Origin: Isochrysis galbana
Lineage: Eukaryota > Haptophyta > Isochrysidales > Isochrysidaceae
Assembly: GCA_018136815.1 (NCBI GenBank)
Contig: CM030934.1
Location: forward strand, 3,177,070-3,241,069
DNA length: 64,000 nt
Direction of reading: 5' to 3'
Positions 1-11,000 of this stretch are shown here, in pieces. The position numbers and the translations under genes are program-made. Numbering within the stretch: the first letter of the stretch is position 1; every line of letters begins with the position of its first letter. The notes under the pieces are model-generated. The model had not been told where the DNA came from. It searched no databases and was given only the letters and a program-made list of their open reading frames with translations.

Positions 1-1
1 C

Positions 2-2013
2 GGGCCAATCAAGCTCTTCTTCGACGCGCGCGGCGCGATCAGCAACTTGCGCGTCGTGCCACAAGAGGTGGACGACACGGATCCTGTGCACGGCGAGGTG
101 AAACTGCACGTGCGTGCGGTGGGCCTCAACTTCCGCGACGTGCTCAACGTCCTCGGCGTGTACCCCGGCGACCCAGGTCCGCCCGGCGGTGACTGCGCCG
201 TCCACATCTCGGCGATGGGCACGGGCATCCCGCACCTGAAGGTGGGCGACGCCGCGCTTGGCCACGGCCTTGCGGCGCTCGCGTCCCTCTCCAAGTCTGA
301 TGCCCGGCTCATGGCGGCGATCGACGAGTCGCTATCCATGGAGCAAGCTTGCACTCTGCCTACCACGTGGTGCACTGTGCACATGTCGCTGCTGGCCGCT
401 ACTCCCAAAGCAAGTCACCATAGCCTATTGCAAGCCGCGGCTGGTGGTGTCGGTCTTGCGGCAGTCGAATATACGCACTGGCTGTCGAGCCGCTCGAGCG
501 GCACCGTCGGTCGTCCGTACAAGCACTTCTACCTGAACCGCATGGGTCTCGTTGGCGAGACGCTCAGCTCTCGCGACGGCAGCGCCTTCGCGATGGGCGC
601 GTCTCGGCTGCTCGGCTCGTCTCGCTTCCGCTTCACGCTCAACAGCCTGTCGGCCGACTTCATCGCCGGCTCGTTCGCGCTCCTGCGCGAGGACGGCTGT
701 CTGTGCGAGATCGGCAAGCGCGCTGTGTACAGTTACGAGCGGCTCAAGGCCGCCTCGACTGCCAGGTATGTGGCGATCGCCCTCGACTCGACGATCGAAC
801 AAACTCCTTGGTGGATGCGCGGAACGCTCGTCCTGCTCTCTCGCCGCGCCAGGCACTTCGTGTTGCACGGCCTGCCTCTTCAGATCTTCGACCTCGAGAA
901 GAACGTGCTAGCCGCATTCCGCACGCTCCAGAGCGGCACCAACACCGGCAAGGTGGTGGTGCGCGTCCCGATGACGGCACCCACCAAGCCGCGCGGCGTA
1001 CACCTACTCTCCGGCGGTACCGGTGGCCTCGGCTTGCTCACGGGCAAGTGGCTCGGCGCCAATGGCGCGACTTCGGTCGTGCTTGCTGCTCGAGGCGGCA
1101 AGGTTGCCACCGCTGAGGGCGAGAAGCTCATGAAGATCGCGGCGTGCGACTTCCGCGCCGTCAAGTGCGACGCTGCCGAGCTGGTCGACACGCGCTCCAT
1201 GCTCGGCGGCATCATGGCCGTTGACAACGCCCATCTCGCCGGCATCTGGCACGCCGCGGGTGTCCTGAATGATGGCTTGATTCGCGCCCAAACCGCTGGC
1301 ACTATCAAGCGCGTGTACGCGCCCAAGGTGCATGGCGCGTGGGGCCTGCAGCGGGCCTCGGCCTCGTCGCCGCTCGACGCCATGGTGCTCTTCTCGTCGA
1401 TCGCCGCGCTCCTCGGCGGCGGTGGCCAGTCGAACTACGGCGCCGCCAACGGCTGTTTGGATGCGCTCGGTGCGTGCCGTCGCGTGCGTGGACTGAACGC
1501 CGCTTCCATCGAGTGGGGCCCGTGGGCGGACGTGGGCATGGCCGCCGACCCGTCGGTGAACGCGCGCATCCAGGCCGGTGGCTTTGGTCTCATTAGCCTC
1601 GAGCAAGGCATCGTGGCCTTCCAAGCCGCGTTGCAACCGCAGGTGACCGGGGTCATGTCGCTCGTCGTCATCACTTGGTCCAAGTTCCTCGGCGTGCTAC
1701 CTGAAGTGCCTCCGCTGCTCGCCGCTTACGCGTCGCGCAAGGGTGCCGCCGTGGCAGGTGCTCCGTCGGGTGAGGTCAAGGAGATCACCATGGAGCAGAT
1801 CTTGGAGACGCTGAAGAGCACGACGGGTGCGGATGTCGATCCGGACGCGCCGCTGATGGAGTCGGGGCTCGACTCGCTCGGGGCCGTGGAGCTGGGCAAC
1901 CAGCTCCAAGCGCAGTCGGGCATGACCTTGCCCTCGACTCTGATCTTCGACTACCCGACGGCACGCCAGTTGTCGGGCTACTTCAAGGAGCAAGCGGATG
2001 CCGCCAACGGCAC
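2..2013 (+). repeat. PKS internal repeat, copy 1 (ER-KR-ACP block)
   Basis: This ER-KR-ACP coding block matches 4817-6828 base for base wherever I compared it, with one substitution seen (T at 1999 against C at 6814). The offset is 4,815 bp, exactly 1,605 codons, so the frame is kept. Identity stops abruptly after GCCGCCAACGGCAC, where the linker to the next KS begins. The left limit is the window edge and may extend further. Confidence 0.93.
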
Positions 2014-5000
2014 CGGTGCCACCGTTCAAGAGGAGCTTGCTCCCAAGGCTTCTGTGAACCTTGAAGCTAGGGTCAAGGCATGTGGTCTCTCAGCCAATCT
2101 CCCTCTCGGCATGAACACGTCAAGGTCGATTCTGTCGATGGTTGCTTGCAATGGCGACGTCATCACTGAGGTGCCCCCTTCACGCTGGTCAATCGTCGGC
2201 TCCGAGCAACTCGGTGAGTTGATTGGTCAGCGCGTCCGTCACGGTGGTTTCCTCCGTGACGCTGAGCTCTTCGACAACGGCCGTTTCAATGTTTCCCCTG
2301 CTGAAGCGGCTGCGATGGACCCGCAACAACGCTTGCTAATGGAATACGGCTACGAGGCATTCCACGGAGCGGGACTAGACAAGGCCGCCCTGAATGGCAC
2401 CGTGACCGGAGTGTTCGTTGGTATCGCGGCAAATGACTGGCAGAGCATTGTCACCACATCGGCGATGTCGCGTAGCGTGTACGCTGCGACCGGCGCGTCT
2501 CTTTCAATCGCTGCCGGCCGTATCTCTTTTGTCCTCGGTCTGCAAGGCCCATGCGTCTCATACGACACGGCTTGTTCGGCCACACTCGCTGCGAACCATG
2601 CGGCATTGCGCGCTTTGCAGCTCAGCGAATGTGCTAGTGGCCTGCTTATCGGCGTTGGTCTAATGCTTTTGCCCTCCGTGGGGATAACTTTTGCCACGGC
2701 AGGCATGACTTCTGCGAAGGGGCATTGCCATACTTTTGACAAGCGGGCTGATGGCTATGCTCGCGGTGAGGCCATTTGTGGCGTGGCTCTCCGAGTGACG
2801 GAAGCCGACGCTACGGTACACTTTTCGCTCCTTGGCAGCTGCGTACGCCAAGATGGCAAATCTGCCTCGTTGACCGCGCCTAGCGGCATCGCGCAGCAAG
2901 GCTTGCTGCGCGCGGCGCTCGCAGATGCCTCAATCACCGCTAGAGACATGGCTTGTTGTGAAGCCCACGGCACCGGCACTGGCTTAGGCGACCCTATTGA
3001 GGCAGGGTCCCTTGCTGGCGCCATCCTAGCTGCGCGTGCAGGCTCCGAAAGAGCGTTACTCGTAGGAAGCATCAAGGCAAGTAGCGGCCACGCCGAGCCG
3101 GCTGCCGGAGCGTCCGGATTGATGCGCCTTGCGGTCAGCCTTGCTGCAGCAAAGGCGCCGCCTAATGCACAGCTGCGAATCATCAATGAGCACGTCAACT
3201 CAGCACTGCAAAAGACATCGTCAGCTCTACCTACTCAGCTTGCTACTCTTAGCAAGGCACCAGACCGCGCAATCATTGGTGGTGTGAGCTCCTTTGGATA
3301 TAGCGGCACAATCGTGCACACTATCCTTGAGGCAGCCGGACCGTCCGATGGTGACTCCAAGTGCACGGTTCGGCGGAGAGAAGTGGCATACGTGCGCAAG
3401 TTGTACTTGTGGCGCGACACTCCGCATCCACTCATCCAGCAACGCGTCACGGACGCGGAGGGGAATGACAAGAACTCCTTCCGTTCCGACCTGAAAGGTG
3501 CACTCTTCGCCGTGATCGCTGACCATATCGTGCAAGGCCAAGTTGTTTTCCCTGGCGCTGGCTATATGGAGATGGCGCGCGCCGCATGTGTGGCTCTTGC
3601 TGCGGGGGCTAAAGGCGCCATGCTTAAGCGCGTCTTCTTCTTGCAGCCTCTCATGCTATCAGGTGACCTAGCAAACATGCATGTCACGGTGGATATCATG
3701 CCGGACGAGCGTTTCGACGTGAACTCGGAGGACACTGAAAATGCTACGAGGACATCGCACTGCGCGGGTTCGCAGGCGACTTACACCGACGCGCTGGACA
3801 ATTTCTCGCACGCGGCGCTCCGCGCGTCGTGCGCCCAGCCCGTCGACGTGGCTGCCATCTACTCCGGCTTCCGCTCGGTCGGCCTCGAGTATGGACCGTT
3901 GTACCGTACGCTGACATCGGCTCGCGTTTCGCGCGAGGCAGGTGTCGCCGTTGGTCAGCTGCGCCGTCGCTCACACAAGGAGGGAACGTGCGTCCACCCG
4001 GCGGACCTCGACGGCTCGCTTCACCTGACGGCGTTGCTCGCGGAGGCAACGGCCGCCGGCGAGATCCGGCTGCCCTTCTCCGTGGGCGAGGCCGCCCTCC
4101 ACGACGTGAGCGGCCGGCCGTGGCCGGTGGCTGAGCGCCAAGGCGCCAACATGACCGGTGTGTGGATTGGCGCCAAGGACGGCAAGTCGGCCAAGGACTC
4201 GCCAGGCGCGCGCTTGACCAACTTCGAGACGCGCGTGCTCAAGGCCGCGCCAAAGGCCGCGCCCGCCAAGAAGGCGTCGCACATGTACGTCACCGTGTGG
4301 CAAGGGCGCGACGGTGCCGCGGCCGAGGAGTCCAAGGCGGCAGCATTCATGATCGGCGCCGCGGGCACGCCGCTCGAGCTCGGATCCGCCTCTCAATCCG
4401 CGCACGTGGGAACGGTGGTGTTTGCGGTCGGCTTGAGCTCCGGCTGGAGCACCTTCGACTCCCTGCCGGGCATGGCCGCCGCCTTCGATGTCGTTCGCAC
4501 TCATACCATCACGCGCTCGACGCCACCGGCATGGATGCTCACTGCGGGCGCGCTCGGGGCGCGCTCGAGCGCGACTGGCGTCTCGTGCCATGCCGGCATG
4601 ATGGGCCTGACACGCCAGGCGCGCTCGGAGGCGCCGCAGTCGCGCCTGCCTCTCATTGACCTCGACGTCATCCCGCCGGATGCTAGTGTCAGCTCTGCCG
4701 TCAGCCAGGCCGCTTCCGCACTTGGACTCAATTACTCCGGCGTCGAGCCCGAGGTCGCGTTCGACGGCATCCGCCAGCGCGTTCCTCGCCTTGCTGAGGC
4801 TGCGGGCTCGCTCTCGGGGCCAATCAAGCTCTTCTTCGACGCGCGCGGCGCGATCAGCAACTTGCGCGTCGTGCCACAAGAGGTGGACGACACGGATCCT
4901 GTGCACGGCGAGGTGAAACTGCACGTGCGTGCGGTGGGCCTCAACTTCCGCGACGTGCTCAACGTCCTCGGCGTGTACCCCGGCGACCCAGGTCCGCCCG

Positions 5001-8000
5001 GCGGTGACTGCGCCGTCCACATCTCGGCGATGGGCACGGGCATCCCGCACCTGAAGGTGGGCGACGCCGCGCTTGGCCACGGCCTTGCGGCGCTCGCGTC
5101 CCTCTCCAAGTCTGATGCCCGGCTCATGGCGGCGATCGACGAGTCGCTATCCATGGAGCAAGCTTGCACTCTGCCTACCACGTGGTGCACTGTGCACATG
5201 TCGCTGCTGGCCGCTACTCCCAAAGCAAGTCACCATAGCCTATTGCAAGCCGCGGCTGGTGGTGTCGGTCTTGCGGCAGTCGAATATACGCACTGGCTGT
5301 CGAGCCGCTCGAGCGGCACCGTCGGTCGTCCGTACAAGCACTTCTACCTGAACCGCATGGGTCTCGTTGGCGAGACGCTCAGCTCTCGCGACGGCAGCGC
5401 CTTCGCGATGGGCGCGTCTCGGCTGCTCGGCTCGTCTCGCTTCCGCTTCACGCTCAACAGCCTGTCGGCCGACTTCATCGCCGGCTCGTTCGCGCTCCTG
5501 CGCGAGGACGGCTGTCTGTGCGAGATCGGCAAGCGCGCTGTGTACAGTTACGAGCGGCTCAAGGCCGCCTCGACTGCCAGGTATGTGGCGATCGCCCTCG
5601 ACTCGACGATCGAACAAACTCCTTGGTGGATGCGCGGAACGCTCGTCCTGCTCTCTCGCCGCGCCAGGCACTTCGTGTTGCACGGCCTGCCTCTTCAGAT
5701 CTTCGACCTCGAGAAGAACGTGCTAGCCGCATTCCGCACGCTCCAGAGCGGCACCAACACCGGCAAGGTGGTGGTGCGCGTCCCGATGACGGCACCCACC
5801 AAGCCGCGCGGCGTACACCTACTCTCCGGCGGTACCGGTGGCCTCGGCTTGCTCACGGGCAAGTGGCTCGGCGCCAATGGCGCGACTTCGGTCGTGCTTG
5901 CTGCTCGAGGCGGCAAGGTTGCCACCGCTGAGGGCGAGAAGCTCATGAAGATCGCGGCGTGCGACTTCCGCGCCGTCAAGTGCGACGCTGCCGAGCTGGT
6001 CGACACGCGCTCCATGCTCGGCGGCATCATGGCCGTTGACAACGCCCATCTCGCCGGCATCTGGCACGCCGCGGGTGTCCTGAATGATGGCTTGATTCGC
6101 GCCCAAACCGCTGGCACTATCAAGCGCGTGTACGCGCCCAAGGTGCATGGCGCGTGGGGCCTGCAGCGGGCCTCGGCCTCGTCGCCGCTCGACGCCATGG
6201 TGCTCTTCTCGTCGATCGCCGCGCTCCTCGGCGGCGGTGGCCAGTCGAACTACGGCGCCGCCAACGGCTGTTTGGATGCGCTCGGTGCGTGCCGTCGCGT
6301 GCGTGGACTGAACGCCGCTTCCATCGAGTGGGGCCCGTGGGCGGACGTGGGCATGGCCGCCGACCCGTCGGTGAACGCGCGCATCCAGGCCGGTGGCTTT
6401 GGTCTCATTAGCCTCGAGCAAGGCATCGTGGCCTTCCAAGCCGCGTTGCAACCGCAGGTGACCGGGGTCATGTCGCTCGTCGTCATCACTTGGTCCAAGT
6501 TCCTCGGCGTGCTACCTGAAGTGCCTCCGCTGCTCGCCGCTTACGCGTCGCGCAAGGGTGCCGCCGTGGCAGGTGCTCCGTCGGGTGAGGTCAAGGAGAT
6601 CACCATGGAGCAGATCTTGGAGACGCTGAAGAGCACGACGGGTGCGGATGTCGATCCGGACGCGCCGCTGATGGAGTCGGGGCTCGACTCGCTCGGGGCC
6701 GTGGAGCTGGGCAACCAGCTCCAAGCGCAGTCGGGCATGACCTTGCCCTCGACTCTGATCTTCGACTACCCGACGGCACGCCAGTTGTCGGGCTACTTCA
6801 AGGAGCAAGCGGACGCCGCCAACGGCACGAGCTCGGCGGGGCCCGACGACGTCCTAGCTTCCAAGACGGCCATCAACCTTGACACGTTAGTGAACGCGTA
6901 CGGAATGAGTGCAATGCTTCCCAACGAGATGTCCTCGCTGTCCAGAATTCGCCACATGGCCGCCGCTGGTGGGGATGTCATCACCGAGGTGCCTCCAGAT
7001 AGATGGTCGCTCGAAGGAGCCGAGCAACTCGGTGAAGTCATTGGCAAGCGCGTGCGCCACGGTGGATTTGTGCGCGACTGCGAGCTATTCGATAACGCCT
7101 ACTTCGGGGTATCTCCGTCGGAGGCGGCCGCGATGGACCCTCAGCAGCGTCTATTGATGGAGTATGGGTACTCAGCCTTCCACTCTGCGGGCTTGGACCG
7201 TGGCGCCCTCTCCAACTCGCTCTCGGGCATCTTCCTTGGAATTGCCTCCAACGATTGGCAGGACATCGTCAAAGCTTCACCGATGGCGCGCAGCGTGTAT
7301 GCTGCCACCGGTGCGTCTCTGTCGATTGCTGCCGGTCGCCTATCTTTCGTGCTCGGATTACAAGGTCCTTGCTGTTCTTATGACACTGCATGTTCGGCGG
7401 CGCTCGCCGCCAACCACGGCGCACTACGTGCACTCCAGCTACACGAGGCATCCACTGGTCTCGTGCTCGGTGTGACTCTCATGCTACTGCCGTCCGTCGG
7501 TATCACTTTCGCCACCGCGGGCATGCTTTCCACGCTAGGCCATTGCCACACATTCGACAAGCGGGCCGACGGCTACGCCCGCGGTGAGGCTTGCTGTGCA
7601 ATGGCGTTGCGCATCAGCGAGGCCACTGGGCTGGCTCGCTTTGCCATTGCCGGAAGCTGCGTGCGTCAGGACGGCAAGTCGGCGTCGCTCACCGCTCCCA
7701 ATGGACAAGCACAACAAGGGCTGCTACGTGCAGCGCTCGCAGACGCATCGGTAAACGGAAAGGAGGTGCACACTGTCGAGGCGCACGGCACCGGCACTCC
7801 TCTAGGTGATCCGATCGAGGCAAGTTCCATGGCCGGCGCTATCCTCACGGGCCGCGGCAAAAGCGAGGTCCTGGCATTGAATTCGGCTAAAGCAAACGTC
7901 GGTCACGCAGAGCCTGCTGCGGGCATCTCTGGCTTATTGAGGCTGGCCCTCGGTCTCATCCATTCAGAAGCGCCGCCCAACGCCATGTTAGCAATTGTGA

Positions 8001-11000
8001 ACGATCATGTCATGGCGTCGCTCAAGGGCACGCCGTGTGCGATGCCGACGCAACTTGCACGATTGCCGACGGGCGATGTGCTTATCGGGACTGTGAGCTC
8101 GTTCGGTTATAGTGGCACTATCGTCAATGCGGTCCTGCGCTCGGCGCCGAGCGAGGCAGCGAGAAATGCTGAAGCTCCCGGGCTGGCTTACAAGCGAAAG
8201 GCGTTCGCCTGGGCCAAGGCCACCATTTCGCTCGTTGCACGTGCACAAGACGAGGAAGAAGCGACGGCGGCCGAGAGGGTCCAACCGGCAGTGTATTCCA
8301 CGTCTTGGATTTGCATCGACACACACGACCTTGCATCGCAGACATCCACGTCGGGCTTGAGCGTGCTCTTGATCAGCGATGCCAAGGAGCCCGAGGCCGA
8401 TTCGCTCCGCGTGTTCCGCATGAAACACTCTACATGCGACGTCGGCTCTCTCGCCGACGTAGGCTACCTACACGCAATCGTGTTCTCGGCAATGACAACA
8501 CAATCGTTGCCTGACGAGGACGCTATGCTTGGCCGTGGGCTCCGCGTCCTTCAGCAGCTTGTTGGACTGGGTGGCAAGACGCCGCCCGTGTGGGTGTGTA
8601 CCAAGGAGACGCAAGCTGTTCACGGCCGCGTACGCGTCAGCTTCACTCACTCCAGTTTGTGGGGTCTCGTGCGTTCGGCTCAAGTAGAGATGCCACGGAT
8701 GCGCTTGTCTTGCGTCGACGTCGACCATGTTGGCCTAAGCGGCGCCAGCACCCTTGCGCCCCTCATCTTTGCCGGGAGTCTTTCGCTGCCACAAGGTTCC
8801 ATCCATGGGCTGCGCACCGCAGCTTCGCACGAGAATGAGGTTGCTCTCCACGGCGGCGTGCTCGCTGTGCCTCGCCTTGTCTCGGGCAACCTCCTCGGGA
8901 TGTTTGAGCTCGACTTCGACGAGCTCGTTGCCAATTGTGGCGCCTTCACCGACTCCAAGAACGCCTCTATTGACGAGGCTCAGCTGATGCTGGAAGCCAT
9001 GGCGATTGAGTCGCTCTGTCAAGGCTACATCGCCGACATGGTGGCAAAAACCAAGGGCGCACAAGTCACAAAGTGGCATCACAAGCTACTATACGCGTGG
9101 TGCGCCCAGCAACCACCCGTTACTACACGCACCTCGATCGAAGATGTCGTGCGAGAGCACGGCCGCGGCCCCGAGGCCCGTCTTGCCGAGCGGTGTGGGC
9201 CAAACCTGCACGAGGTCCTCACGGGTAAGGCGTCGTACCAGGAGCTCCTCTTCCCCGGCGGTTCGATGGACATGGTGCTACCTGTGTACGAGTCATCGAT
9301 TGCGGGCACCTTCTACAACGAATGTGTTGTCGCCGCTCTTTCGGCTGTTTGCAAGCAGCTTCCTTCCGGACGCAAGCTTCACATCATTGAGATTGGAGCC
9401 GGCACAGGTGGAACCGCGTCCACGGTATTGCCCATCGTCCGGGGCTCGTGTCAAGAGTACATGTTCACGGATGTCTCGGAGATCTTCCTCATGCAGGCCC
9501 AACAGCGCTTCGCCGAAGCGGAGACCTTCATGAGGTACGAACTGCTGAACATCGATGTGGACCCGCAGCTCCAAGGCTTCGCAGCCAACTCTTACGATGT
9601 GGGTATCGCGACGAACGTGCTACACGCCACTCCCAATATGACCAACACGATGCGAAACTGCTACCGCCTGCTCCGCCACGGTGGTATCATGGTCGTCAAT
9701 GAGGTGCTGCGCACTAACGCATTCGCGCAGATCACCTTTGGACTCACCGACGGCTGGTGGTTCTTCGCCTCCGACCCCGGACGCAAGAATCAAACCGAAC
9801 CGCTCATGCCTTGGGAGCACTGGCGCCGCCTCTTCTCGCAGGCCGGATTCCAGCGCAGCTATTGCATGCAGGGCAAGGGTCCGCTGGCGGCGCAGGCGGT
9901 AATGATCGGCGCGGTCTCTCGTCGCAACTTGCCCGCATCCCAGCGTCCGACTCCTGCTGATGGCGCGCACTTGATCTCTGGGTCAGAATCTCCACTTGGA
10001 CGGCTTACAACCCGCGCGTTGGTCCAGTCCGGCGCCTCTCGCCTAGTGCTGGCGTCATCGTCGCGACGCCTCAAGCCCGGAGATATGTCCTGGATTCCGA
10101 AGAATTTGTCCGTCGAGAGAGTCGCCTGCGAGGCAGCCGACTCGGAGACGGCCCTCGCCCTATTGCAAGCAGCACAAAAAGATTGTTCACCTATTGTCGG
10201 CGTCTTCCTCATGGACAGCGCCACGGCGCCTATCTCTGACCCGCTGCGCTCGCTTACGGCGGAGGCACTTCTCCAAGGATACGCTGCACTCGTCCATGGG
10301 GCTCGTGGGCTGCACACGGCCGCCACCCGTGCGCCCCTCCACTTCTTCCACACCTTCGCTTCATCGGCTGGTAGCCTCGCCATCTCGAATCGTGCGCCGG
10401 CAGCTGCAGCTGCCGCATGGCTCAGCTCCTTCACCCATCATCGCCAGGGCGCGGCGCTCAGCGCATATTGCCTACAGACGGGCGGCGCTCTCGCAGAGAC
10501 TCGCCGAGATCAACGCGTTGACGGCGGCCTCTTTTCCATTTCACGTGATGCGGCCCTTAAGGCTCTAATGCAAGTCCTAGTGGGAGGCTCAGCCACCACC
10601 GCCCTCATGGCGGTAGATTGGCTGGTTGTTGTAGGCAACACGGAAGAAGTTTACGGCACGGTGCAACCATGGAAGCACCGCGCGCACAAGCGTCAGGCGC
10701 TCAAGCTGGACGTGTCGCGTAAGATCGACCTAAAGTACATTCAAGAGCTCCTCCAACAGACGACGGGCTCCATTGTCGATGCCGACGCTCCCCTCATGGA
10801 AGCGGGGCTCGACTCGCTCGGCGCCGTCGAACTGGGTTCGCAGCTGCAGACCCAACTCGGTCACGAGCTGCCGACAACGCTTGTCCTCGACTATCCTACA
10901 GCACGTGATCTCGCCGGCTACTTCGAGACGATCCAGCCCGCCAACCTTGTGCCAGAGCCACCGGTAGCAATACCTTCCAATACCACCGGTGCTAGGGTGT

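Noticed and set aside
425-2029. Long antisense frames opposite the PKS
   Set aside because: Typical shadows of high-GC coding sequence; they repeat identically in both duplicated blocks and have no motifs.
4817-6828. PKS duplication as a simple assembly error
   Set aside because: The flanking KS domains and linkers differ between copies, so both contexts exist; an error limited to the repeat is still possible and needs long reads.
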